A stretch of DNA of 41,146 bases from Flavonifractor plautii ATCC 29863 (lineage in GTDB: Bacteria; Bacillota; Clostridia; Oscillospirales; Oscillospiraceae): assembly GCF_000239295.1 (NCBI RefSeq), contig NZ_JH417652.1:1-41146 (forward strand). Reading direction: 5' to 3'. The notes beneath the pieces were generated by a model that was not told the DNA's origin, did not search any database, and saw only the letters and a list, made by a program, of their open reading frames with translations. Below are positions 26,367 to 33,905 of the stretch, one piece after another (position 1 is the stretch's first letter; every line of letters begins with the position of its first letter). The translations under genes were made by a program, and so were the position numbers.

Positions 26367-27650
26367 CTAGGAATCCAAACTCTGTTCAGTATACCCGCCG
26401 GAGGGGGCTTCGTCAAGGGCGGGGAGGCGGCCCAGGGCCCGGACGGAGGAAAAGGTCACCAGCAGGCTGGCCCCCATGCCCAGCGCCACAACCACCCAGA
26501 CGTGGGCCTGAAGGGCATCGAACAGCAGGCCGTACAAGGCCTGCCCAAGAGGCATGGCACAAGTGGAAATAGCTGCCACAAAGGAGGCCACCTTGCCCAG
26601 CAGGTGGGGCGGCGTGGCCCGCTGAAGATAGGTCTGGGCAGAGACGGTAAACAGCATGGCGCAGGCCATGCCCAGCAAAACAGAGACCAGGATGACTCCA
26701 TAGGCGGCCAGGGACGGAATTCCCAGCGCCAGAGCCAGGGCCATGGGGAGCAGCAGCAGGGAGGTGCCCAGCAGAAACCGCCAGGCCCGGCGGATATCCG
26801 CGCCGCGGAGCACCAGCCCAGAGAGAAGCCCGCCCACGATGGAGCCCAGGCTGAGGGCGGCCTCGGCAAAGCTGTAGTGCAGGGAGGACAGGCCCAGGCT
26901 GATTTTCACCAGATAGGGCAGACCCACCACCAGCAGGGCGGAGAGGAAGAGGTTGAGCAGGGCCACCAGGGCCAGCACCCGCAGCAGGCCGGGCTGCTCC
27001 CGGGTCAGGAACCGGCCCGCGTCCCGGAGATCCCTCCACAGGGCGGCCAGCGGCGGGCCGGCGAGGGTTCGGCGCTGGAAGGGGATGCGGAGAAAGAGCT
27101 CCATCACAGCCGAGCAGAAGAAGCAGGCCCCGCCCACCGCCACCATGGGGAGCAGGCCAACCCAGCCGTAGAGCATACCGCCCAGGATGGGGCCCAGCAG
27201 ATTGGCCAGGGCCTGTACCTGGGCCACCACGCCGTTGGCGGCGGGCAGGTGCTCCTCCGATGCCAGGGCGGGTATGCTGGCCTGCACTGAGGGCTGGTAG
27301 AGGGCCTGAATGGCTGCCAGAAGCACCATCAGCACCCCGACGGCCAGAACCGTGCCCCGGCTGGCAAAGAACAGGCCGTACCCCAGCACCAGGGCGGCGG
27401 TGAAGAAGTCCAGCCCCCACATGATGCGCTGCCGGGGGACGCGGTCGGCCAGGACGCCCCCCAGGGGGGAGCAGAGGATGGTGGGTACCATGGACACGGC
27501 CAGGATGCCGCCGAAGGCGGCGGCGGAGCCGGTGGTGTCCAGCACATAGAGGGACAGGGCGAAGCGGAGGGTGGCGTTGCCGAACAGGGAGATGATCTGG
27601 CCGAGGATCATGAGGGTGAAGTCGCGGGAAAACAGGCGGTCAGAGCGCAT
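26367..27650 (-). CDS. MFS transporter (MFS_3, macrolide/siderophore-efflux-like)
   Basis: A 427-residue carrier with about 12 helices. FTLMILGQIISLFGNATLRFALSLYVLD and LADRVPRQRIM (the loop 2-3 motif) mark the DitE/Mef-like branch that exports drugs or siderophores. The ATG follows AAAGGAG. It overlaps the end of a 40-residue membrane ORF by 11 bases and is followed 10 bases later by the DUF362 gene. A TetR regulator is encoded just upstream in the same direction, and a matching palindrome precedes this operon, so drug- or ligand-inducible efflux is likely. Confidence 0.9.
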   Translation of the reverse strand: MRSDRLFSRDFTLMILGQIISLFGNATLRFALSLYVLDTTGSAAAFGGILAVSMVPTILCSPLGGVLADRVPRQRIMWGLDFFTAALVLGYGLFFASRGTVLAVGVLMVLLAAIQALYQPSVQASIPALASEEHLPAANGVVAQVQALANLLGPILGGMLYGWVGLLPMVAVGGACFFCSAVMELFLRIPFQRRTLAGPPLAALWRDLRDAGRFLTREQPGLLRVLALVALLNLFLSALLVVGLPYLVKISLGLSSLHYSFAEAALSLGSIVGGLLSGLVLRGADIRRAWRFLLGTSLLLLPMALALALGIPSLAAYGVILVSVLLGMACAMLFTVSAQTYLQRATPPHLLGKVASFVAAISTCAMPLGQALYGLLFDALQAHVWVVVALGMGASLLVTFSSVRALGRLPALDEAPSGGYTEQSLDS

Positions 27651-27762
27651 AGGGCGGCTCCTTTCGGGCGGCGGGCGCGCCGTCTGAGCGGCGCGTCCGG
27701 AGCAGAACGCAGGCGGCGAGGGCCGCCAGGGCCAGGGCGGGGAGAAGCCATGTTTTCTTCAT
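27640..27762 (-). CDS. small hydrophobic protein (40 residues)
   Basis: A short frame starting MKKTWLLPALALAALAACVL, then a basic, polar tail ending KEPPYAL. It has a good ribosome site (AAAGGTGG, 8 bases upstream). It is one membrane helix, or a lipoprotein signal with LAAC before the Cys. It overlaps the MFS start by 11 bases, which suggests translational coupling. It is the first gene after the TetR operator. Too short for family recognition; it could be a leader peptide. Confidence 0.5.
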   Translation of the reverse strand: MKKTWLLPALALAALAACVLLRTRRSDGAPAARKEPPYAL

Positions 27763-27783
27763 AGAGATCCACCTTTCTTTTTA

Positions 27784-27802
27784 ATACCGGCGGTTGGTAT
27801 GT
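27784..27802 (-). promoter_or_regulatory. second TetR operator, before the efflux operon
   Basis: ATACCG, CGGT and GGTATGT words occur here as in the perfect palindrome at 28517-28533, with 2-3 inserted bases. It lies 22 bases upstream of the small ORF, where repression of the efflux operon would occur. Confidence 0.5.
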
Positions 27803-27812
27803 ATCTTGCCCG

Positions 27813-27837
27813 GAAAAACCGCCCCCGCAGGGGCGGT
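27813..27837 (-). terminator. terminator of the TetR gene
   Basis: An 8-bp GC-rich stem (27818-27825/27830-27837) with five T's following on the minus strand. Confidence 0.8.
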
Positions 27838-27852
27838 GGAGGAGCGGGCGGC

Positions 27853-28497
27853 TCAATCGTCCTGGAGCACCTGGTCATAGTAATTCAGCGCGTCGGCCTG
27901 GAGGGCCTCGTCCAGCACGGGCAGGCCGAAGCGGTCCAGAAATTCCCCGCAGAAGCGCAGCTTGGCGGCGAACTCCTCCCGGCTGCCGGGGAACATACCC
28001 GTCCACACGTTGGTCAGAAGCATGAGCACCTCCGCGATCTCGTGGGGGTGGGTCACGCCGGGCAGGGACCCGTCGGCCATGCCCAGCCGGATCATCCCCT
28101 CCACATAGGGAGCGGCGTCCCGAAAGGTGGATTCCAGCGTGAGCAGGGCAATCTTGGGGTTCTTTACAATGTGGTGGATCGCCAGCCGGTCTACCTCCCG
28201 CTTGGCCGGGTCGGTGAGAAAGTGGCGGAAGGCGTGGCGCAGTTTTTCCAAGCCGTTCCGGCCGGGAAGCTTGGCGGGGTCGGAGAACCACTCCAGGTTT
28301 TCGTAGTAGCGGTCGTTGATCCGGTCCAGGATATCCTCCTTGGACTTGAAGTGGTGGTAGATGGCCCCCTTGGACATGCCCAGGGCGTCCACAATGTCCT
28401 GGATGGTGGTGTGCTCGTAGCCCTGCTCGGTGAACAGGCGCATGGACACGTCCAGAATTTTGGCCACGGTCTCCTCTGGATGCTTGTTGCGGGCCAT
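27853..28497 (-). CDS. TetR/AcrR family repressor
   Basis: A 214-residue regulator. The N-terminal helix-turn-helix is textbook: AKILDVSMRLFTEQGYEHTTIQDIVDALGMSKGAIYHHFKSKEDIL. A variable ligand-binding domain follows. The ATG has GGAGG upstream. A perfect palindrome at its own transcription start and a variant of the same motif before the small-ORF/MFS/DUF362 operon indicate that it represses both itself and that operon until a ligand binds. Confidence 0.94.
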   Translation of the reverse strand: MARNKHPEETVAKILDVSMRLFTEQGYEHTTIQDIVDALGMSKGAIYHHFKSKEDILDRINDRYYENLEWFSDPAKLPGRNGLEKLRHAFRHFLTDPAKREVDRLAIHHIVKNPKIALLTLESTFRDAAPYVEGMIRLGMADGSLPGVTHPHEIAEVLMLLTNVWTGMFPGSREEFAAKLRFCGEFLDRFGLPVLDEALQADALNYYDQVLQDD

Positions 28498-28516
28498 GGG
28501 GCCCCCTCCTTTGCAT

Positions 28517-28533
28517 ACATACCGTCGGTATGT
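28517..28533 (-). promoter_or_regulatory. TetR autoregulatory operator
   Basis: A perfect 17-bp palindrome, ACATACCG-T-CGGTATGT, directly downstream of the tetR -10 box at the predicted transcription start. Confidence 0.8.
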
Positions 28534-28535
28534 TT

Positions 28536-28564
28536 AAAATAGCACAACCGCGCCCCTCTGTCAA
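28536..28564 (-). promoter_or_regulatory. tetR promoter with -35 in a hairpin loop
   Basis: On the minus strand a perfect TTGACA (28559-28564), a 17-base spacer and TATTTT (28536-28541). The -35 hexamer is exactly the six-base loop of the hairpin at 28548-28575. Confidence 0.78.
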
Positions 28565-28575
28565 GAGGGGCGCGG
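28548..28575 (-). terminator. hairpin after cytidine deaminase
   Basis: An 11-bp perfect GC-rich stem (28548-28558/28565-28575) just after the deaminase stop. The T-run is weak (TTGTGCTATTTT), so termination may be incomplete. Confidence 0.6.
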
Positions 28576-28578
28576 AAC

Positions 28579-28974
28579 TTACCCCAGAGACTTGGGGCCG
28601 AAGCCGTGGGCCAGCAGCTCCGACAGGGGCAGCTTCACGAAGCTGTGATCCCTCTGCGCCACCAGTACGGTGAGTCCGGGGGCGAACTCATAGAGCATCT
28701 GGCGGCATGCGCCGCAGGGCCAGCAGGGCTCCGTGGAGTTGCCCACCACGGCGATGCGGGTGAAATCGTCCCGGTGCCCCTCGCTCACCGCCTTCACCAA
28801 GGCGGTGCGTTCAGCGCAGATGGAGGAGCCGTAGGCCGCGTTTTCCACATTGCAGCCGGTGAACACCGTCCCGTCGGCGCACTCCAGGGCTGCGCCCACC
28901 GGGAAATGGGAGTAGGGGACATAGGAGCGCTCCAGCATGGTAAAGGCCAGCTCCACCAGTTCCTGGTCGGTCAT
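28579..28974 (-). CDS. cdd: cytidine deaminase
   Basis: A 131-residue enzyme that deaminates cytidine and deoxycytidine to uridine and deoxyuridine. The zinc site is complete: CAERTAL (Cys and the catalytic Glu) and PCGACRQ (two Cys), the pattern of the small tetrameric class. CNVENAAYGSS is the substrate-binding loop. The ATG follows AAGGAGG. It is monocistronic with its own promoter and fits with the nucleoside importer in the same window. Confidence 0.96.
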   Translation of the reverse strand: MTDQELVELAFTMLERSYVPYSHFPVGAALECADGTVFTGCNVENAAYGSSICAERTALVKAVSEGHRDDFTRIAVVGNSTEPCWPCGACRQMLYEFAPGLTVLVAQRDHSFVKLPLSELLAHGFGPKSLG

Positions 28975-28991
28975 AGGGAAACCTCCTTATC

Positions 28992-29032
28992 AAAACGTGG
29001 TATAAAAGGTGTAAGCCATTATACCACGTTTT
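28992..29032. repeat. 13-bp inverted repeat at the cdd promoter
   Basis: A perfect inverted repeat (28992-29004/29020-29032), AAAACGTGGTATA and its complement, with a 15-base spacer. It overlaps the cdd -10 box and follows the second MFS gene, so it is either an operator or the MFS terminator. Confidence 0.6.
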
Positions 29033-29046
29033 CCGTGTCAGCGCAA
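29018..29046 (-). promoter_or_regulatory. cdd promoter
   Basis: On the minus strand TTGCGC (29041-29046), a 17-base spacer and TATAAT (29018-29023). The -35 abuts the stop codon of the MFS gene. Confidence 0.65.
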
Positions 29047-30258
29047 TCACGGACGGCCACAGGTACGCACCGACGGGAGCAGGAGCATCAGCCCGCCGCA
29101 GGTCAGAGTGATTACCCCGGCCAGCAGGAACCAGAGGGGAACGCCGGTGGCATCGGCGAACAGGGCGGTGAGTCCCAGCCCCAGGGGGGAGGCCAGTGTC
29201 ATGATGGCCCCGGTGAGGCCCAGCACACGGCCCAGGTACTCCGGCTCCACCTTGGTTTGGATCAGGGCCATGAACACCGAGTTGAAAAAGGGAGCGGACA
29301 GGCCCATCAGCAGGGACAGGCCAGCAAACGCCCGGAAGCCGGAGGGGGGCAGCAAGCCGGCCAGCACCAGGGTGAGCCCCAGTCCCAGCACTGCCGCCGT
29401 CATGGTGATGATTTTGTTCCGGGTACCTCCCCACAGGCCCAGGAGCACCGATCCGGCCAGCATTCCGGCAGAAAACAGGGTTTCCACCAGAGCGGCAGCG
29501 GCGGAGTCCCCTCCGAAATACTCCATGCTCATTAGGGGAAACAGGGCGGACACCGGCAGGAAGGCCACGGAGAACAGGGCACAGATGAGGGACAGCTCCC
29601 ACAGCCAGCGGTGAGAACGCAGCACAGTGAGCCCCTCGCGGGTGTCCTGCCAGAGCCGGAGCGGCCGGCCCTGTGCTTCGGCCCGCAGGGCGGGCAGCCG
29701 GGCCAATTGTACTCCGGCGATGGCAAAGGCGGCCCCCAGGGTGTCCAGCAGGAGGATCCAAGCCAGGGGGATGCGGGCATAAAGAACGGCGGCCAGCGCG
29801 GGGGAGAGGAGCATGGAGACGGTCTGGATGCCCTGGCTCCAACCGGCGCACCGGGTCAGGGCATCGGGAGGGGCCAACAGGGGCGTGACAGCCTGGATGC
29901 AGGGGGCATGAAATGCGCCGCCCACACTGCGCAGCGCGGCCACCGCCAGGATAGGGGCCACCGGAAGAGGAGCGGCAAAGGCGGCGGCCGCCAGCATCAG
30001 GGACACCAGCCCGATGGCCCCGTCAGAGATTATCATGATCCAGCGCCGGTCGAAGCGGTCGGCAAAGGTTCCGGTGAAGAGGGACAGGATTCCCTGTGGG
30101 ACCAGCGCCGCCATGGTGGCCAGGGAGAGGACGGCGGGGGAGCCGGTCAGGTCGGTCAGGTACCAAATGAGGGCGTACTGCGAAATCATGCTGCTGAGGA
30201 TGGACAGGGCCTGCCCTGTCCAGAGGAGGGCGAATTTTTGCTTCCAGTGTGGTATCAT
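29047..30258 (-). CDS. MFS transporter (MFS_3 branch)
   Basis: A 403-residue carrier with about 12 helices. FALLWTGQALSILSSMISQYALIWYLTDLTGSP and FADRFDRRWIM are typical of the macrolide-efflux (Mef)-like MFS_3 branch. It is distinct from, but in the same broad branch as, the carrier at 26367-27650. The ATG has AAAGGAA upstream. It is monocistronic behind its own promoter. Substrate unknown. Confidence 0.9.
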   Translation of the reverse strand: MIPHWKQKFALLWTGQALSILSSMISQYALIWYLTDLTGSPAVLSLATMAALVPQGILSLFTGTFADRFDRRWIMIISDGAIGLVSLMLAAAAFAAPLPVAPILAVAALRSVGGAFHAPCIQAVTPLLAPPDALTRCAGWSQGIQTVSMLLSPALAAVLYARIPLAWILLLDTLGAAFAIAGVQLARLPALRAEAQGRPLRLWQDTREGLTVLRSHRWLWELSLICALFSVAFLPVSALFPLMSMEYFGGDSAAAALVETLFSAGMLAGSVLLGLWGGTRNKIITMTAAVLGLGLTLVLAGLLPPSGFRAFAGLSLLMGLSAPFFNSVFMALIQTKVEPEYLGRVLGLTGAIMTLASPLGLGLTALFADATGVPLWFLLAGVITLTCGGLMLLLPSVRTCGRP

Positions 30259-30294
30259 AGCGTTCCATTCCTTTCCCAGCCGCGGTAAAGGGTG

Positions 30295-30326
30295 ATTATA
30301 CTACCACGGTATCCGGGGAAAGTCAA
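30295..30326 (-). promoter_or_regulatory. promoter region of the second MFS gene
   Basis: TATAAT (30295-30300) on the minus strand; the nearest TTGACT (30321-30326) is 20 bases away, longer than ideal. CGTGGTAGTATAAT here resembles CGTGGTATAAT at the cdd promoter, so both may bind one regulator. Confidence 0.5.
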
Positions 30327-30330
30327 GCCG

Positions 30331-30367
30331 AAAAAACGCCCCCGCCCGGCATCGGCCGGACGGGGGC
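30331..30367 (-). terminator. terminator of the deacetylase gene
   Basis: A GC-rich stem of about 12 bp with one G-U pair (from 30337 to 30367), followed on the minus strand by six T's. Confidence 0.88.
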
Positions 30368-30383
30368 GCTGCTGTAGGTTCCC

Positions 30384-31646
30384 TTACCAGGTAACACCCA
30401 GGTCGGGGCGCACATCGAGATCAATGATCTCCCGCGCGTCGTAGAACTGGCTGTACCACTCCAGGGCCTTGCCGTTGCGCAGGGTGGTGCCGTCGGGGTG
30501 GAGCCGGTCGCAGATGACGGCGGAAATGTCCTTCTTGATGTAGGAGAAGGAGTTGATGCCCACGCTGGCGAAGATGCGGAAGCCCTGGCTCTGGAGATAC
30601 TGGAACACCGGGCCGGTGGAGTGCCAGTCGTCCCCGTCGGGGCGGCCGCCGTGGGGGTAGAACAGGATGTTGGTGGGGCCCACCAGGGAGCCCACCTCCT
30701 CCGCCCAGCGGACGGTGTCCCGCTGCACGGACTCCAGGGGGCGGCTGTCCAGGCGGATGTGGCCCCAGGTGTGGGAGCCGAAGGTCCAGCCGGTCTCCTT
30801 GAGCCGCTCGATGACCGGCTTGACGGCCTCGATCTCCGCCTGACGGTTGGCGTCAAAGGCGGGGCGGCGGGGATCGTCGGCGGCGATGTCGATGTCGTTC
30901 TGGGTACGGTAGCCCAGGATGCCCTGGTAGCCGGTGAGGGAGAAGATGGCCTTGGCCCCGTTGAGGGAGAAGTCGGGGTGCTCCAGCACGAACTGGTCCA
31001 GGATCGGGGTAGCGTCCAGATCCTGGGTGAGGAAGGTCTCGCCGGTGTTGGGATCGGTGCACTGGGCCCAGATCTGGCCGTCGTCCCCCAGCACCAGCTT
31101 GGAGGTGAAGCCCTCAGCCAGCATGTAGTCGTAATAGTTCACATCATCAAAAGAGATGATGAGGGGCTTTTTTCCCTCGGGGAGCATGAGGGTGTTCCGC
31201 TCCATGCGGGTGACGCCGTCCTCGCCGGTGACTTCACTCCACACGTCCCCCATGTTGACCAGAATGTAGCCCTTGTCGTAGACGCTCTGAAGGATCTTTT
31301 TGTACTCGTCCGCGGTCACCATCCACTCGTCCAGCCCCACCTGGCGGTCGTAGGGCACTGCGTCGGAAAAGGCATACTCAGGATAGGCGATGACGGGGTG
31401 GAAAAACAGGTGCTCCACCGCCTGGTCGGGGCCCCAGGCCTGGGTGAGCTGGTCCGCGCTCCAGTAGGTGCGCACCGCGTCGTAGGGGTCGGCTGCGGGG
31501 GTGGGGGTGGGCTCCGGTGTGGCCGCGGCTACAGGGGTAGTGTCCGGGGACGGCTGGTTGGTTTTGTCCCCGCCGCAGGCGGCCAGGGGGAGCGTCAGGG
31601 CGCAGGCCAGCGCCAGGGCAACGGCTTTTGGCATGATATGGTTCAT
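30384..31646 (-). CDS. polysaccharide deacetylase family lipoprotein
   Basis: A lipoprotein of about 420 residues. The signal peptide (MPKAVALALACALTLPLAAC) ends in a lipobox and is followed by a Pro/Thr-rich linker. The NodB-homology domain shows KPLIISFDDVNYYDYM (the metal-binding Asp pair) and GSHTWGH (the two metal His). About 90 residues separate the linker from this core. Such enzymes remove acetyl groups from cell-wall sugars, but this subgroup is uncharacterised. ATG 31646 follows GGGAGG; the GTG at 31664 overlaps that site. It stands alone with its own terminator. Confidence 0.85.
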   Translation of the reverse strand: MNHIMPKAVALALACALTLPLAACGGDKTNQPSPDTTPVAAATPEPTPTPAADPYDAVRTYWSADQLTQAWGPDQAVEHLFFHPVIAYPEYAFSDAVPYDRQVGLDEWMVTADEYKKILQSVYDKGYILVNMGDVWSEVTGEDGVTRMERNTLMLPEGKKPLIISFDDVNYYDYMLAEGFTSKLVLGDDGQIWAQCTDPNTGETFLTQDLDATPILDQFVLEHPDFSLNGAKAIFSLTGYQGILGYRTQNDIDIAADDPRRPAFDANRQAEIEAVKPVIERLKETGWTFGSHTWGHIRLDSRPLESVQRDTVRWAEEVGSLVGPTNILFYPHGGRPDGDDWHSTGPVFQYLQSQGFRIFASVGINSFSYIKKDISAVICDRLHPDGTTLRNGKALEWYSQFYDAREIIDLDVRPDLGVTW

Positions 31647-31735
31647 TGGTATGGTTCCTCCCACATAATATCTCTATAGCTGTTATCTTACGACACCGGG
31701 CGGCAAAAGGAAACAACAAAAGGATGACAAAATCC

Positions 31736-32251
31736 TTACGATTTTATGTCACCCGGAAGGGGAATCCGGTGAACCAGCAGCATGGACGCGCCGCCGGTGA
31801 CGGCCCCGGTGACCAGGGAGCAGAGCAGCAGGGGCGGCAGGTACACCAGCGGGGCCCGGCTGCCCAGTACTGCCATGGCGGCCAGAATCTGGCCGGTGTT
31901 GTGGGCGGCGGCCCCGGCGATGGACACCCCAAAGAGGGAGAGAAAGCTGCACCGCAGCAGCAGGGCCATGACGCCAAAGGCCAGCAGCCCGCCGGTGAGG
32001 GAAAAGGCCAGGGCCATCAGATTGCCCCCCAGCAGGGCGCCCAGAAGGCAGCGGGCGGCCAGAATCAGCAGGGCCTCCCGCCCGGACAGGCGGCAAAGGG
32101 CATAAACGGTGACCAGATTGGCCAGTCCCAGCCGCAGGCCGGGCAGGGGGAAGAGAATGGTCAGCGGAACCAGCCCCTCCGCCACCGAGAGGGCCAGCGC
32201 CAGGGCGGTAAGCACCGCGCAGCGGGTCAGCCGCCGCAGGGATGAGGACAA
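31736..32251 (-). CDS. Gx transporter family protein (EetB-like / heptaprenyl synthase component I-like)
   Basis: A 171-residue membrane protein with about five helices. LTALALALSVAEGLVPLTILFPLPGLRLGLANLVTVYAL is the signature of this family, often annotated as heptaprenyl diphosphate synthase component I and related to ECF transporter S components. I place the start at TTG 32251, with AAAGGAGG 10 bases upstream; an open frame to 32314 would overlap the preceding gene and lacks a ribosome site. It is the third gene of the ApbE operon. In Listeria and lactobacilli a homologue (EetB) sits in the extracellular electron transfer locus. Confidence 0.82.
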   Translation of the reverse strand: MSSSLRRLTRCAVLTALALALSVAEGLVPLTILFPLPGLRLGLANLVTVYALCRLSGREALLILAARCLLGALLGGNLMALAFSLTGGLLAFGVMALLLRCSFLSLFGVSIAGAAAHNTGQILAAMAVLGSRAPLVYLPPLLLCSLVTGAVTGGASMLLVHRIPLPGDIKS

Positions 32252-32294
32252 GGGGGAGCGCCTCCTTTCAGAATGAGAAAACAGCGGGAACTTT

Positions 32295-32696
32295 TCAGCC
32301 GCTGATTGCGTCAAACTCCTGGCTGCCGCTGCCGGACAGGGAGATCACCAGCTTGTCGGGCAGGCAGATGATCTGCTGTCCGGCCCGGCTGATCCACCCG
32401 GTGTGAACGCAGTCCTGGCTGGGACACGCACTCTCCGCGATGCGGATGCGCCCCGGCTCGGCCTGGATCGTCAGGGGATAGGGGGCCTCGTCCACCACCA
32501 GGGTGACGGGACCGGTGAGGGTGCTTAGCTCATACTCCGCGATGGTCTCACCCTCTAAGACGACGGAGGCGGTCAAAAAGTTGCTCTCCTCCGGCTGAAG
32601 AAAAAAAAGCAGCGCCACGGCGGCGGCGGCCACCAGCAGGGCCGCCGCGCCGTCCAGCAGCGTGGGCCGGCGGCGCTCAGCGGCGGGCGATCTCAT
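32295..32696 (-). CDS. NusG domain II-containing protein (EetA-like)
   Basis: A 133-residue protein with one N-terminal membrane anchor (about 14-34) and an extracellular NusG-domain-II fold. The family motif is visible: ESACPSQDCVHTGWI, then QQIICLPDKLVI. The ATG at 32696 overlaps the end of apbE by 20 bases, behind an AGGGGG-type ribosome site. Homologues (EetA) accompany ApbE and Gx-type proteins in flavin-based electron-transfer loci. The molecular role is not established. Confidence 0.85.
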   Translation of the reverse strand: MRSPAAERRRPTLLDGAAALLVAAAAVALLFFLQPEESNFLTASVVLEGETIAEYELSTLTGPVTLVVDEAPYPLTIQAEPGRIRIAESACPSQDCVHTGWISRAGQQIICLPDKLVISLSGSGSQEFDAISG

Positions 32697-33705
32697 AGGT
32701 ATACCCCCTGTCTGCCCCGGCAAAGGTAAAAACGTCCTCCAGCCCCTCGGTTACCAGGAGCTCTCCCTGGCCGGTGCAAAGCACCAGCTCGAAGTCGTCC
32801 CGGCTCCGCCAGAAGTCCAGCGCCTCCTCCGGCCCCGCCACAAACAGGGCGGTGGAGAGGGCGTCGGCCAGCAGGTGGTCGGCGGAGACAACGGTGACAG
32901 ACAGCAGGCCGGAATCCGCCGGATAGCCCGTCTCAGGGTCAATGATATGGTGGTAGCGCACCCCGTCCTCCTCGAAATAGCGCTCGTAGCCGCCGGAGGT
33001 GGAGAGGGTCACGTCAGTCAGGGCGAGGACGCAGAGGTAGCTGCCGGTGTCCCGGGGGTCCTTCACCGCCACCCGCCAGGGGGAGCCGTCCTCCTTGGCG
33101 CCGATGACCGTGACGTTGCCGCCCAGATCCAGCATGGCGGAGGTCCCTCCCGCATCCCGGATGGCCGCCTCGGCCTCCCGGGCCGCAAAGCCCTTGGCCA
33201 CGGCGCCCAGATCCACCTCCATGCCAGCACGGGCCAGTGAGGCGGCAGAGGCTTCCGTGTCCACGGAGAGCTCCTCGCTGTCCACCAGGGCCATGGCGGC
33301 GGCCAGCGCATCCGGCGCGGGTACGTGCCGCTCCTCGGTGGTGAAGCCCCAGGCGTCCATCACCGGGGCGATGGTGATGTCAAAGTCGCCTGGGAGCTGC
33401 CGGGCGATTTCCTGGGAAAAGGCCAGCAGTTCCGCCACGTCGGGGTCCACCGCCACGGCCGCGCCGTCCCCGGCGGCGGTGTTGAGCCGGGCGATCTGGC
33501 TGTCTGAGTCGGTGCGGGAGAGCAGGCCGTCCAGCCGCTCCACCGCTTCCCGGGCGGCCGCCACGGCCTGGGGTCCGCGGCGGCCGGACACCTGGACGGA
33601 CATCACGGTGTCCATGGCGAAAAAGGTCTGCTCCGCCCCGGAGGCGCGGCAGCCGGTCAAGCACAGAAAAACACAGGCAAGGAGGAAAGAAATACGCTGT
33701 TTCAT
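32677..33705 (-). CDS. apbE: FAD:protein FMN transferase
   Basis: A 342-residue lipoprotein that moves FMN from FAD onto a Thr or Ser of exported proteins, using Mg2+. The signal peptide ends LTGC (lipid Cys19). Family motifs follow: FFAMDTVMSV, LDLGGNVTVIGA, the metal site around DLGAVAKGFAA, and HHIIDPETGYPA. It is the first gene of the operon with the NusG-II and Gx proteins, which together suggest an outside-facing flavoprotein electron chain. No FMN-binding target protein is encoded in this window, so the substrate lies elsewhere. Confidence 0.95.
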   Translation of the reverse strand: MKQRISFLLACVFLCLTGCRASGAEQTFFAMDTVMSVQVSGRRGPQAVAAAREAVERLDGLLSRTDSDSQIARLNTAAGDGAAVAVDPDVAELLAFSQEIARQLPGDFDITIAPVMDAWGFTTEERHVPAPDALAAAMALVDSEELSVDTEASAASLARAGMEVDLGAVAKGFAAREAEAAIRDAGGTSAMLDLGGNVTVIGAKEDGSPWRVAVKDPRDTGSYLCVLALTDVTLSTSGGYERYFEEDGVRYHHIIDPETGYPADSGLLSVTVVSADHLLADALSTALFVAGPEEALDFWRSRDDFELVLCTGQGELLVTEGLEDVFTFAGADRGYTYEIARR

Positions 33706-33789
33706 GGTATACTCCTAATAATCATGATGTTGATTAAGGACAGTTTACCACAGTTCCGCGCCGCTGGAAAGAGGAAAGGGATTCTTCAC

Positions 33790-33818
33790 TTGCAATGCGG
33801 CGAATTTTCTGCTAGAAT
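33790..33818 (+). promoter_or_regulatory. promoter of the multispanning membrane protein
   Basis: TTGCAA (33790-33795), a 17-base spacer and TAGAAT (33813-33818). Confidence 0.7.
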
Positions 33819-33905
33819 ATAGAAGATTGATGACTCTGAGGCGCTCAGCCCCAGCGGAGGGGCACTTTTATAGAAACCGGGCGCCCGGCCACAGGAGATG
33901 GATAC

